Positions 1 through 8,324 of a stretch of DNA of 64,000 nt are shown piece by piece (position 1 is the stretch's first letter; every line of letters starts with the position of its first letter). Both the position numbers and the translations under genes were made by a program. This DNA comes from Thermohalobaculum sp964576075 (GTDB lineage: Bacteria > Pseudomonadota > Alphaproteobacteria > Rhodobacterales > Rhodobacteraceae): positions 1 to 64,000 of the forward strand of contig CAZNTX010000003.1 in assembly GCA_964576075.1 (NCBI GenBank), read 5' to 3'. The notes under the pieces were generated by a model that saw nothing but the letters and a program-made list of their open reading frames with translations, searched no databases and was not told the origin of the DNA.

Positions 1-42
1 GTTCACATGCGGCTTCGTCCGCTCGAACTTCGCCTTCGCCAT
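1..42 (-). CDS. tuf: Elongation factor Tu, N-terminal fragment
   Basis: The reverse strand from 42 downward reads MAKAKFERTKPHVN, the conserved start of bacterial EF-Tu, the GTPase that delivers aminoacyl-tRNA to the ribosome. Only the first 14 codons are inside the window; the gene continues off the left edge. A good Shine-Dalgarno (GAGGAG) lies about 7 bases before the ATG. The gene follows holA on the same strand after a gap of about 100 bases, long enough for its own promoter. The identity rests on 14 residues, but this N-terminus is very characteristic. Confidence 0.85.
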   Translation of the reverse strand, partial: MAKAKFERTKPHVN

Positions 43-100
43 CTTTCACTCCTCGCGCTCTTCCGGGCGGCCCTGGCGGCGCAGGTCCCGTGCGCGGCCC

Positions 101-128
101 GATTAGTGGGTTCGGACGGCCCGCGCAA
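101..128 (-). promoter_or_regulatory. Possible promoter for tuf
   Basis: On the reverse strand TTGCGC (123-128) and CTAATC (101-106) are separated by 16 bases, a weak sigma-70-like pair in the holA-tuf gap, about 60 bases before the tuf start. Position supports it; the match to consensus is only partial. Confidence 0.35.
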
Positions 129-144
129 GAGCCAAACGCGCCGA

Positions 145-1152
145 TCAGCCGCGGGGGCGGGCGCCGATGCCCGCGAGGCGCAGCAGGCAGCGTTCGGCGA
201 GGGCGGCCTCGGGCTTTGCGCCGGGGCTTCTCAGGCGGCGCTCGGTCTCGGCGAGGTGGCGCAGCGCCGGCTCGAGGCGGGCGAGCGGCCAGCGCCGGGC
301 CTGGGCGAGGAGGGCGTCGCGCTTCGGCCCTTTGAGCCCGCCGATGGCGGCGGCGGGGCCCTCGGGATGCGCGGCGAGGCGGAACAGCTGGCGGAAATGG
401 CGCGAGACGGCGGAGACCGCGCTGTCGGGGCGGGTGCCGGAGGCCGTGAGCCGCGCGAGGAGGGGGCCGATGCGCGCGGTGTCGGCCTCGGCCACGGCGG
501 CGACGAGGGCATCGACGTCGCCGGCGGCCTGCGGGGCCAGGGCGGCGACGTCCGCGCCCGTGAGCGCCTCCGCCTCGCCGGCATAGAGCGCGAGGGCCTC
601 GAGGAATCGCTCGAAGCTGCCGGGATCGAGGGCGGCGGCGCGCTCGGCGAGGCGGCGGGCGGCCTCGGGCTCGATCCGGCGCGGGCCGCCGGCGCGGGCG
701 AGGCGCTCGGCGATCTCGGCCGCCCCCGGGGGATCGGGATAGAGGCCGAGGGCGGCGAGCCGGCGGTCCCCCTCGAAGAGCTTGCGCAAGGCGGAGCGAG
801 GGGTGAGGCCGGTGGCGGTCACGACGAGGAAGGCGTCCTCGGGGCCGAGACCCGGCAGCAGCGGCCTCAGGAGCTCGGCGAGGGCGTCCTTGGCGCCCTC
901 GATCAGGAGGGCCTGGCGGTCGACGAAGAAGCCGCGGGCCTTCAGCGCCTCGTCGAGCGCGGCGGGATCGCGGCGGACGGCCTCCGGCTCTAGGCGGACG
1001 AGGCGCATCGGGTCGGAACCGACGAGGGCCGCCACGAGCTCGCGCCGGCGCAGCGAGAGGAGGCCCGGGTCAGGGCCGTGGAGGAGCGCGCCGGCGAGGC
1101 CCGTCTCGGGCGCCCGGCAGAAGGCGGCCGCGCGCGCGCCGGCGAGCTTCAT
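145..1152 (-). CDS. holA: DNA polymerase III subunit delta
   Basis: 335-residue HolA, the delta subunit of the clamp loader that opens the beta clamp. The start MKLAGARAAAFCR and the following segment HGPDPGLLSLRRRELV match the HolA N-terminal pattern, and an alpha-helical C-terminal collar-like region (SVSRHFRQLFRLA) follows. It overlaps the end of lptE by 4 bases (1149-1152), implying translational coupling in the order leuS-lptE-holA, an arrangement common in Rhodobacterales. The ATG at 1152 is preferred over longer upstream readings because those would run through lptE. Confidence 0.9.
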   Translation of the reverse strand: MKLAGARAAAFCRAPETGLAGALLHGPDPGLLSLRRRELVAALVGSDPMRLVRLEPEAVRRDPAALDEALKARGFFVDRQALLIEGAKDALAELLRPLLPGLGPEDAFLVVTATGLTPRSALRKLFEGDRRLAALGLYPDPPGAAEIAERLARAGGPRRIEPEAARRLAERAAALDPGSFERFLEALALYAGEAEALTGADVAALAPQAAGDVDALVAAVAEADTARIGPLLARLTASGTRPDSAVSAVSRHFRQLFRLAAHPEGPAAAIGGLKGPKRDALLAQARRWPLARLEPALRHLAETERRLRSPGAKPEAALAERCLLRLAGIGARPRG

Positions 1153-1649
1153 CCGCCGGCCCGGCCCTCGGTCAGCGCGGGGGCGACCGCGAGGATCTCG
1201 CGGGCGATTCGCTCGGCGAGGTCTTCGGCGAGGCGGCGCTCGACGGTGCGGGCGGCGACCCGGCTCGCATAGAGCGAGGTGGTGGCGTTGTAGCCCGAGC
1301 GCGCGACCTGGCGGCGGGAGAGGAGCGGCGCGCCCCCTGCGACCGGGATCAGCCGCCACTCGGCGGTGGCGGTGACCTGGCGTCGGGTCACGCTGTTGTC
1401 CTGGGTGATGGCGAGGCCCTGGTCGCGGGTGCTGAGCGCGACCTCGAGACGCAGATCGGGGCGGTCGGGCCGGCCGAGGCGCGCCTCGAGCCGGCGGGAG
1501 AGATGATAGCCGATGCGCCCGTCGACCGCGGGCAGCGCGATGCGCCCGCGGAGGCTGTCCGCGCCGGTGCCCTCGGCGAGCATCGGGCGGAAGCAGCCGG
1601 CGAGCGCCAGCGGCAGCCCGGCGAGGAGGGCGCGCCTAGACCACGACAT
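1149..1649 (-). CDS. lptE: LPS assembly lipoprotein LptE
   Basis: 166-residue lipoprotein. The N-terminus MSWSRRALLAGLPLALAGC is a lipoprotein signal peptide with lipobox LAGC, followed by FRPM. The remainder has the LptE pattern of an alpha/beta fold with a long helix near the end (VERRLAEDLAERIAREILA). LptE plugs and supports the LptD barrel in the outer membrane during LPS insertion. The start at 1649 lies inside the last codons of leuS (14-base overlap), and the gene ends overlapping holA by 4 bases, so the three genes form one transcription unit. Confidence 0.88.
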   Translation of the reverse strand: MSWSRRALLAGLPLALAGCFRPMLAEGTGADSLRGRIALPAVDGRIGYHLSRRLEARLGRPDRPDLRLEVALSTRDQGLAITQDNSVTRRQVTATAEWRLIPVAGGAPLLSRRQVARSGYNATTSLYASRVAARTVERRLAEDLAERIAREILAVAPALTEGRAGG

Positions 1650-4236
1650 TGACGATCCGCCCCGGCACGACGATGACCTTCTTCGGCGGGCGCCCCTCGA
1701 GGAAGCGGGCGACATTGGGCTCGGCCAGCGCCTGGGCCTCGACCGCCTCGCGGGGCGCGTCGGCGGCGACCGCCACCTCGCCGCGCTTCTTGCCGTTGAC
1801 CTGGATCGGCAGGGTGATCGTGTCGTCCCGGGCGAGCGCGGGGTCGGCCTCGGGCCAGGGGGTGTCGACGAGCCAGGCGGTGTGCCCGAGGCTCTCCCAT
1901 AGCTCCTCCGCGAAATGGGGGACCATCGGGTTCATCAGCCGCGCCATGGTCTCGAAGGCCTCGCGGCGGGCGAAATCGAGCCCCGGGGCGTCGCCGGCGG
2001 CCTTCTGGATCGCGTTGGCGAATTCGTAGAGGCGGGCGACGGCCTTGTTGAAGGCGAAGCCCTCGATATCCGCGGTGACGCCGGCGACGGTCTTGTGCGT
2101 GGCCTTGCGCAGCGCCAGGGCCTCTTCGCCGCTCTCGCGGCTCATCGGCGCGCCGGGCTCGGAGAGGCGCGCCTCCGCGCGCAGCCGCCAGATGCGCTGG
2201 AGAAAGCGCCAGGCGCCCTCGACGCCCGAGGCGGTCCATTCCACGTCGCGCTCCGGCGGGCTGTCGGACATGACGAACCAGCGCGCGGTGTCGGCGCCGT
2301 ATTGCTCGATGATGTCCTCGGGCGCGATGACGTTCTTCTTGGATTTCGACATCTTGATCGGCGGGCCGATCTCGACCGGGCGGCCGTCGGCGATCAGGCG
2401 CGCGCCCTCCTCGGTGCGCGCGACCTCCTCGGGGGCGTGCCAGACCACGCGGCCGTCGCCCGCGGGGTGGGGCGTCGCGTAGGTCTCGTGGGTCAGCATG
2501 CCCTGGGTGAACAGCGCCTCGAAGGGCTCGGCGCAGCGCTCCGGCAGATGGCCGGTGCGGATCATCGCGCGGGCGAAGAAGCGGGAATAGAGGAGGTGCA
2601 GGATCGCGTGCTCCACCCCGCCGATATACTGGTCGACATTCATCCAGTAGGCCGCGTCCTCGAGATCGGTGGGGGTCTCGGCGCGGGGCGCGGTGAAGCG
2701 GGCGAAATACCAGGAGCTGTCGACGAAGGTGTCCATGGTGTCGGTCTCCCGCCGGGCGGGGGCGCCGCAGGCGGGGCAGGGCGTGTCCTTCCAGCGCGGA
2801 TGGTGCTCGAGCGGGTTGCCGGGCGTGTCGAAGCTCACATCCTCGGGCAGGCGGACGGGGAGCTGGTCCTTCGGCACGGGCACGGCGCCGCAGCTCTCGC
2901 AATGGACGATGGGGATCGGGCAGCCCCAATAGCGCTGGCGGCTGATGCCCCAGTCGCGCAGGCGGTATTTGGTGACGCCCCGGCCGATGCAGCGGGCCTC
3001 GGCCCAGGCGATCGTCGCGTCGATCGCGTCCTCGCCCGTCATCACCTCCGCCCCGCCATGGGGGACCGGGGCGACCCAGCGCACCGGCTCGGTCTTTGGC
3101 GGCACGAATGCGGTGTCGCCCACGGGCCGCCCGCCCTCGGCGGCGACGAAGGTGTCGATCACCGGCAGGCCGTATTTCCGCGCGAAATCGAGGTCGCGCT
3201 GGTCGTGCGCCGGGCAGCCGAAGATGGCGCCGGTGCCGTAGTCCATCAGGATGAAGTTGGCGACGTAGACCGGCAGCTCCCAGGACGGGTCGACCGGGTG
3301 GACGACGCGGACGCCGGTGTCGAAGCCGAGCTTCTCGGCGGTCTCGAGCTCCTCCTCGGAGGTGCCCATGCGCCGGCACTCGGCGCAAAAGGCGGAGAGG
3401 GCGGGATTGCCGGGCTCGAGCGCGCGGGCGAGCGGATGGTCCGCCGCGATGGCGGCGAAGCTCGCGCCCATCAGCGTGTCGGGGCGCGTGGTATAGACCT
3501 CGAGCGCCTCGAAGCCCTCCGGCGCGCCCTTGGTCTCGAAGGCGAATTGCAGGCCGCGGGACTTCCCGATCCAGTTGCGCTGCATGGTGCGCACCTTCTC
3601 GGGCCACTTCTCCAGACCGTCGATCGCGGCGAGCAGCTCCTCGGCCATGTCGGAGATGCGGAAGAACCACTGCACCAGCTCGCGCCGCTCCACCGGCGCG
3701 CCGGAGCGCCAGCCGCGCCCGTCGATCACCTGCTCGTTGGCGAGCACGGTGTTGTCCACCGGATCCCAGTTCACCACCGAGGACTTGCGGGTGACGAGGC
3801 CGGCCGCCAGCATGTCGAGGAAGAGCGCCTGCTGCTGGCCGTAATACTCCGGGTCGCAGGTGGCGAACTCGCGGGACCAGTCGATCGAGAGGCCGAGCGG
3901 CTGCATCTGCTCGCGCATCACCCGGATGTTCTCGTAGGTCCAGTCGCCGGGGTGGACGCCCTTCTCCATCGCCGCGTTCTCGGCGGGCATGCCGAAGGCG
4001 TCGAACCCCATGGGGTGGAGCACGTTGAAGCCGCGGGCGCGCTTGTAGCGGGCCACCACGTCGCCCATCACGTAGTTGCGGGTGTGGCCCACATGGATGC
4101 GGCCCGAGGGGTAGGGGAACATCTCGAGGACGTAGTATTTCGGCCGCGCCGGATCGCGCGCGACCTCGAAGGCCCGCGCGCCGTCCCAGCGCCCCTGCCA
4201 TTTCGGTTCGACCTCGCGGGCGTTGTAGCGCGTCAT
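1636..4236 (-). CDS. leuS: Leucyl-tRNA synthetase
   Basis: 866-residue class I aminoacyl-tRNA synthetase that charges tRNA-Leu. The HIGH-type motif is visible as HVGHTRNY near residue 50 and the KMSKS loop as IKMSKSKKN near residue 630. Between them lie the editing (CP1) insertion and a CxxC...CxxC-type zinc segment (HCESCG...CPACG). Length is normal for the bacterial enzyme. The start MTRYNAREVEPKWQ is the usual one. It is the first gene of the leuS-lptE-holA unit, with DUF3576 just upstream on the same strand. Confidence 0.97.
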   Translation of the reverse strand: MTRYNAREVEPKWQGRWDGARAFEVARDPARPKYYVLEMFPYPSGRIHVGHTRNYVMGDVVARYKRARGFNVLHPMGFDAFGMPAENAAMEKGVHPGDWTYENIRVMREQMQPLGLSIDWSREFATCDPEYYGQQQALFLDMLAAGLVTRKSSVVNWDPVDNTVLANEQVIDGRGWRSGAPVERRELVQWFFRISDMAEELLAAIDGLEKWPEKVRTMQRNWIGKSRGLQFAFETKGAPEGFEALEVYTTRPDTLMGASFAAIAADHPLARALEPGNPALSAFCAECRRMGTSEEELETAEKLGFDTGVRVVHPVDPSWELPVYVANFILMDYGTGAIFGCPAHDQRDLDFARKYGLPVIDTFVAAEGGRPVGDTAFVPPKTEPVRWVAPVPHGGAEVMTGEDAIDATIAWAEARCIGRGVTKYRLRDWGISRQRYWGCPIPIVHCESCGAVPVPKDQLPVRLPEDVSFDTPGNPLEHHPRWKDTPCPACGAPARRETDTMDTFVDSSWYFARFTAPRAETPTDLEDAAYWMNVDQYIGGVEHAILHLLYSRFFARAMIRTGHLPERCAEPFEALFTQGMLTHETYATPHPAGDGRVVWHAPEEVARTEEGARLIADGRPVEIGPPIKMSKSKKNVIAPEDIIEQYGADTARWFVMSDSPPERDVEWTASGVEGAWRFLQRIWRLRAEARLSEPGAPMSRESGEEALALRKATHKTVAGVTADIEGFAFNKAVARLYEFANAIQKAAGDAPGLDFARREAFETMARLMNPMVPHFAEELWESLGHTAWLVDTPWPEADPALARDDTITLPIQVNGKKRGEVAVAADAPREAVEAQALAEPNVARFLEGRPPKKVIVVPGRIVNVVV

Positions 4237-4340
4237 CCTCGTCCCTCGCCTGGCGGGCCGCGATCCGGCCCCGAGACTCCATACGGAGGCCCCCTGCCGA
4301 ATTCAATCCGCCCCGCGGGGGCCTCCGCCGCGCCGGGCGG

Positions 4341-4913
4341 TCAGCTCGCCTGCTCGGCCTCGATCTCGGCGATTCGGATCTGGCGGGAGCGGGTCAGGAT
4401 CGCGTCCTCGAGCCGGCGCACCGTGTCGGCGCTGACCGGGGTCGGCACCCAGACCGCGTCCTGATTGCGCTGCTCTCGGAAGACCGCGACGCGCAGCGCG
4501 GAGGCCTGGAGCTTGGGGCTCGTGATGTAGGCGGCGACCTTGAAGCGCTCGTTCGGGTTCTCCGGCGTCGTCGCCCAGTCGGTCGCGATGACGCCGGTGT
4601 AGGGATCGGCCGATTCGAGGGGCAGGAAGTCGAGCGTCTCGAGCGAGCCCTGCCAGAGATAGCGGTTGACCGGCAGGCTCCCGCCATCGGCCTCGTCCTC
4701 GCCGAAGAGGGTGTCCTGCAAGCCGCCGAGGCTGAGCCCGCTCTCGCCGAACACCGTGTCGTCCGGCAAAGTGGCGGCGTTCTGCCCGACCCGCGGGGCG
4801 GGTGTCTGATAGGACTCGTCGGCCGCATAATTGCCGGAGCAGGCGGCCAGGAGCAGGGCGGCAGAGGCCGCCGCGAGACCGCGGAGGCCGCCCTCGAGGG
4901 CGCGTGGGATCAT
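4341..4913 (-). CDS. DUF3576 family lipoprotein
   Basis: 190-residue predicted lipoprotein: a hydrophobic signal (GLAAASAALLLAAC) ends in a lipobox with Cys near residue 25. The mature part contains PVNRYLWQGSLETLDFLPL and an acidic/aromatic C-terminal half, the pattern of the DUF3576 family found next to leuS in many alphaproteobacteria. Function is unknown; the position before leuS-lptE suggests an envelope role, which is only inference. The ATG at 4913 was chosen because it places the signal peptide at the N-terminus; the longer open frame upstream has no such signal and runs into the porin promoter region. Confidence 0.82.
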   Translation of the reverse strand: MIPRALEGGLRGLAAASAALLLAACSGNYAADESYQTPAPRVGQNAATLPDDTVFGESGLSLGGLQDTLFGEDEADGGSLPVNRYLWQGSLETLDFLPLESADPYTGVIATDWATTPENPNERFKVAAYITSPKLQASALRVAVFREQRNQDAVWVPTPVSADTVRRLEDAILTRSRQIRIAEIEAEQAS

Positions 4914-5235
4914 CGTCGCAGTCCTTCGAAACCGGCGGGCGCGCCGCACGCGCCCCGATCTGGACCCCATAGCACAGGCCGGACGCACATTCCTAGCGGG
5001 CCGGGTTTCGCGGGGCCGGCGGGGGGCGTCCCGAAATCGGACCGGCGCTGTTGCGAAAATGCACCGAGCCTCTGTCGCGGCTAACGAAATCTCTCCACAG
5101 CGTTGACGGGGGCGGGCCCACGGGTATGAACGAGTGTGGCGAGGCCGAGGATGCCTTGCGGGGGGAGCGCGCACCGGCAAGAGAGGCGCCGAACCCGAGG
5201 AACGAAACACACGTGTGGCAATGAAGAGGGACACG
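4914..5235. other. Divergent intergenic region before the porin
   Basis: This stretch separates the divergent DUF3576 and porin genes. Apart from the sigma-70-like promoter annotated for the porin I see no gene, RNA or strong repeat in it. The porin mRNA would carry a leader of about 100 bases. Confidence 0.6.
5103..5130 (+). promoter_or_regulatory. Sigma-70-like promoter of the porin gene
   Basis: TTGACG (5103-5108), a 16-base spacer and TATGAA (5125-5130) form a recognisable -35/-10 pair about 105 bases before the porin start. It is one of the best consensus matches noted in this G+C-rich window, as expected for a highly expressed outer-membrane protein. Confidence 0.5.
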
Positions 5236-6378
5236 ATGAAGAAAGTTCTCCTGGGCACCAGCGCCCTCGCGCTCGTCGGTGCTTACGCGGCTCCCGCGAA
5301 CGCGGCTGAGTTCGACGTCCGGGTCGGCGGCTATTTCGAGGCCTACGCTGCCTACGCGACCTCCAGCGTGGAAAACGTCGCTGGCGAGGACCATGACGGC
5401 GTCGACGCCAAGCAGGACGTCGAGATCGCGTTCAAGCCCTCGATCACGCTCGACAACGGCATCAAGATCGGCGCCGACGTTCAGCTCGAGGGCAACACAT
5501 CCGGCGACACGATCGACGAGTCTTTCCTGTTCGTCCGCGGCTCCTTCGGCGAGGTTCTCATCGGCTCCGAGAACTCGGCCGGCTACAAGATGACCTATGC
5601 GGCCCCCGACGTGACCTTCATCAACGTCAACTCGGGCTCGATGACCGCCTTCGTGCCGTTCTCCGGCACCGCCGGCGCGAACTCCCTCGGCGGCCCGGTC
5701 AATGTCGGCGACGACGTGTTCCGCGGCACCCTCGGCTCGACCTTCATCGAGAACGACCGCAACAACGACGCGCAGCGCTTCACCTACTTCTCGCCGCGCT
5801 TCGCGGGCTTCCAGGTCGGCGTCTCCTACGCCCGTGACGGCCAGGAGGACAGCAACGCCCAGCTCGACCTGAACGGCGTCGCGCTGCAGAACATCGTCGA
5901 CTTCGGTGCGAACTTCGTCCAGTCCTTCGGCCCGGTCGACATCGCCGTGTCCGGCCGTTACGGCATCGCCTTCGGCGACGCGGCGGACGATCCGGAAATC
6001 TACGCCTTCGGCGCGAATGTCGGCTTCTTCGGCGTGACGCTCGGCGGCTCCTTCGCCGAGCAGAACAACGCTGGCACCGAGGACGGCACCATCTTCGACG
6101 TCGGCGTCTCCTACGAGACCGGCCCCTGGGGCGTGTCCTTCACCTATATCTCGGGTGAGAACGTCGACGACGAGTCGACCTTCAACGGCGCCGCCTTCGG
6201 CAACGACGAGACGCTCAACCAGTATCTCCTCGGCGTGAACTACAAGCTCGCCAAGGGCGTCAGCCTCGGTGCCTTCGGTGCCTATATCGACTTCGAGGAA
6301 GAGACCGGCGACGCCGGCGGCCGCGGCGACGACGTCGACGGCTTCGTGATCGGCACCGGCATCAAGATCTCCTTCTGA
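5236..6378 (+). CDS. Outer-membrane porin (alphaproteobacterial type)
   Basis: 380-residue precursor with a clear signal peptide (MKKVLLGTSALALVGAYAAPANA), then a Rhodobacter-type porin: EFDVRVGGYFEAYAAYA at the mature start, repeated amphipathic strands, an acidic loop region and a C-terminal phenylalanine (GIKISF), the usual signal for Bam-mediated assembly. It would form a general diffusion channel in the outer membrane. The ATG at 5236 is preferred because AGAGGG sits 5 bases upstream; an in-frame ATG at 5221 lacks a ribosome site. Codon use (TTC, GGC, GTC dominated) suggests high expression, and it is flanked by its own promoter and terminator. Confidence 0.93.
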   Translation: MKKVLLGTSALALVGAYAAPANAAEFDVRVGGYFEAYAAYATSSVENVAGEDHDGVDAKQDVEIAFKPSITLDNGIKIGADVQLEGNTSGDTIDESFLFVRGSFGEVLIGSENSAGYKMTYAAPDVTFINVNSGSMTAFVPFSGTAGANSLGGPVNVGDDVFRGTLGSTFIENDRNNDAQRFTYFSPRFAGFQVGVSYARDGQEDSNAQLDLNGVALQNIVDFGANFVQSFGPVDIAVSGRYGIAFGDAADDPEIYAFGANVGFFGVTLGGSFAEQNNAGTEDGTIFDVGVSYETGPWGVSFTYISGENVDDESTFNGAAFGNDETLNQYLLGVNYKLAKGVSLGAFGAYIDFEEETGDAGGRGDDVDGFVIGTGIKISF

Positions 6379-6400
6379 TCCGCCGGGATCCGAAGATCAT

Positions 6401-6437
6401 GGCCGGGGGGAGCGCGTCTCCCCCCGGCCTCTCTTTT
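6401..6437 (+). terminator. Intrinsic terminator of the porin gene
   Basis: A perfect 12-bp stem (left arm 6401-6412, right arm 6418-6429) with a 5-base loop is followed by TCTCTTTT. It lies 23 bases after the porin stop codon. Confidence 0.92.
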
Positions 6438-6490
6438 GCGCCCACCGCCGCGCCCGGCCCGGACGCCGGCTTGACGCACCGGGCGGTCCT

Positions 6491-6613
6491 GTGCTCCTGC
6501 AGCGCCACGAGGATCTGATCGCGGAGCCGAAGGCCGTGTTCGCCATGCTCTCGGACGTCATCGCCATCGCGGCCGCCCCCGCGCGCCCCACCGCCCGGAG
6601 GCGCCTGCCATGA
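6491..6613 (+). CDS. Possible 40-codon ORF before the sulfotransferases
   Basis: A GTG-initiated frame encodes about 40 residues with a hydrophobic centre (VFAMLSDVIAIAAA) and an arginine-rich end. It stops in an ATGA overlap with the first sulfotransferase, and its third codon positions are almost all G or C, as in real genes here. There is no obvious ribosome site and no family resemblance, so it may be chance or a gene remnant. Confidence 0.2.
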   Translation: MLLQRHEDLIAEPKAVFAMLSDVIAIAAAPARPTARRRLP

Positions 6614-7449
6614 CCGCCGCCACCCTCAAGAACCTCGTCTGGCTCGCCTCCTACCCCAAGTCCGGCAACACCTGGACGCGCATCTTCCTCGCCAACTACC
6701 TGCTCGGGCGCGAGCAGCCGATCCCGATCAACCAGGTCCACCGCCTCGGCATGGGCGACGCCATCGCCAAGGCCTATGCCATGGTCGCCGGCCGCCCCAT
6801 CGACACCGCAGACCACGCCGGCATGCTCGCCTTGCGCCCCAAGGTCCTGCGCGGCATCGCCGGCAACGGGGCGGACGTGAATTTCGTTAAGACCCACAAC
6901 ATCCGCGACATCGCCTTCGGCACCGAGCTGATCCCGCCGCCCTTCACCCGCTCCGCCGTCTACATCCTGCGGGACCCGCGCGACCTCGTGCTCTCCTACG
7001 CCCGCCACTACGACATGACGCCCGAGCGCGCCGTCGAGGCCATCGGGCGGGACGACAACGCCACCGTCGGGGACAAGACGAGCGTGCCGCAATATCTCGG
7101 CAACTGGTCGCGCCATGTCCGCTCCTGGACAGAGCGCGTCCCCTTCCCCGTGCTCACGCTGCGCTACGAGGACCTCCAGGCCGATCCTACGGCCAATTTC
7201 GCCAAGCTCCTCGTCCATCTCGGCTTCCAGCCGGATCCCGAGCGCCTCGCCCGCGCCGTGCGCTTCTCCGCCTTCGAGGAGGTCTCCCGCCAGGAAGCGA
7301 CCCACGGCTTCATCGAGAAGTCGCCGACCGCGGAGCGCTTCTTCTCCAAGGGCACCGCCGGGCAGTGGGAGAGCGATCTCGCCCCCGAGCTCGCCGCCCG
7401 GATCGAGGCCGAACACGGGGCGGTCATGCGCGCGCACGGATATCTCTGA
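6610..7449 (+). CDS. Sulfotransferase domain protein (first of a tandem pair)
   Basis: 279-residue PAPS-dependent sulfotransferase. The 5'-phosphosulfate loop YPKSGNTW is at residues 15-22 and the 3'-phosphate-binding segment RDPRDLVLSYARHY begins at 121; a later RYEDL and the C-terminal KG/GQW region also fit the family. It would move sulfate from PAPS to a hydroxyl or amine of an unknown substrate in the cytoplasm. No signal peptide or membrane segment. The stop codon overlaps the ATG of the second sulfotransferase (TGATG), so both are co-translated. The substrate cannot be told from the sequence. Confidence 0.9.
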   Translation: MTAATLKNLVWLASYPKSGNTWTRIFLANYLLGREQPIPINQVHRLGMGDAIAKAYAMVAGRPIDTADHAGMLALRPKVLRGIAGNGADVNFVKTHNIRDIAFGTELIPPPFTRSAVYILRDPRDLVLSYARHYDMTPERAVEAIGRDDNATVGDKTSVPQYLGNWSRHVRSWTERVPFPVLTLRYEDLQADPTANFAKLLVHLGFQPDPERLARAVRFSAFEEVSRQEATHGFIEKSPTAERFFSKGTAGQWESDLAPELAARIEAEHGAVMRAHGYL

Positions 7450-8324
7450 TGCAGTCACTCCAACGGATCATCTGGCTCGCCTCCTTCCCGAAATCGGGCA
7501 ACACCTGGACGCGGAGCTTCCTCGCCCAGGCGCTGATGCCCCCCGGGGAGGCGCCGGACATCAACAATCTCAGGAAGTTCACCACCTCCGACATCCGGCA
7601 GGACTTCTTCGACAAGGCCGCCGGGCGCCCCTACCGCGCCCCGGATTTCGACGACTGGCTGAAGACGCGGGTCAAGGCCGTCCGCCTGATCGCCGCCTCG
7701 AAGCCCGGGCACCATTTCGTCAAGACGCATTGCCAGATCCTGCGCATCGGCCAGATCGACGTGATCGAGCCCGCCGTGACCGCCGCGGCGGTCTATATCC
7801 TGCGCAACCCCTTCGACGTCGCCCCCTCCTATGCCCGGCATATGGGCGTCGGCATCGACGAGGCGATCGGGATGATGGAGAACCCGAAGATGCTCAACGC
7901 CTCGGAGACGCAGATCTTCGAGGTCGTCGGCCGCTGGGACGATCATGTGGCCAGCTGGACCGAAGCGCCCGGGCTCCCCCGCCACGTCATGCGCTACGAG
8001 GACATGACCGCCGATCCCGAGCGCGCCTTCCGCGGACTGCTCAAGTTCCTCCAGGCCCCGGTGCCGGACGGGCGGCTGCGCAAGGCCCTCCGCGCCACCT
8101 CCTTCGAGAAGATGAAGCGCCAGGAGGAGGAGAAGGGCTTCGTCGAGCGCCCGCCCAAGATGCAGACCCCGTTCTTCACCAAGGGCAAGGCGGGCGCCTG
8201 GCGGGAGGATCTGACCCCGGCGCAGGTGGCGCGCATCCGGGAGGCGTTCCTGCCCGCGATCGAGCGCTGGTATCCGGAGATGCTCGAGGAGACCGCCGAG
8301 ATCGCCGGGAGGGCGGGGGCGTGA
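7449..8324 (+). CDS. Sulfotransferase domain protein (second of a tandem pair)
   Basis: 291-residue paralogue of the preceding gene. It has the same PAPS loop (FPKSGNTW) near the start and the 3'-phosphate segment RNPFDVAPSYARH, where the first copy has RDPRD. A central HHFVKTH motif and the end KGKAGAWREDLTP match as well. The two proteins are clearly related but diverged, pointing to an old duplication. The start overlaps the previous stop by one base and the end overlaps yggS by 4 bases (GTGA), so the three genes read as one operon downstream of the porin terminator. Confidence 0.9.
   Translation: MQSLQRIIWLASFPKSGNTWTRSFLAQALMPPGEAPDINNLRKFTTSDIRQDFFDKAAGRPYRAPDFDDWLKTRVKAVRLIAASKPGHHFVKTHCQILRIGQIDVIEPAVTAAAVYILRNPFDVAPSYARHMGVGIDEAIGMMENPKMLNASETQIFEVVGRWDDHVASWTEAPGLPRHVMRYEDMTADPERAFRGLLKFLQAPVPDGRLRKALRATSFEKMKRQEEEKGFVERPPKMQTPFFTKGKAGAWREDLTPAQVARIREAFLPAIERWYPEMLEETAEIAGRAGA

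Noticed and set aside
1915..4464. An 849-codon forward frame across leuS
   Set aside because: Antisense to an unmistakable leucyl-tRNA synthetase; no recognisable domain.
5040..5110. CTCCACAG near the porin promoter as a DnaA box
   Set aside because: Only part of TTATCCACA matches and there is no cluster of boxes; not evidence for an origin.
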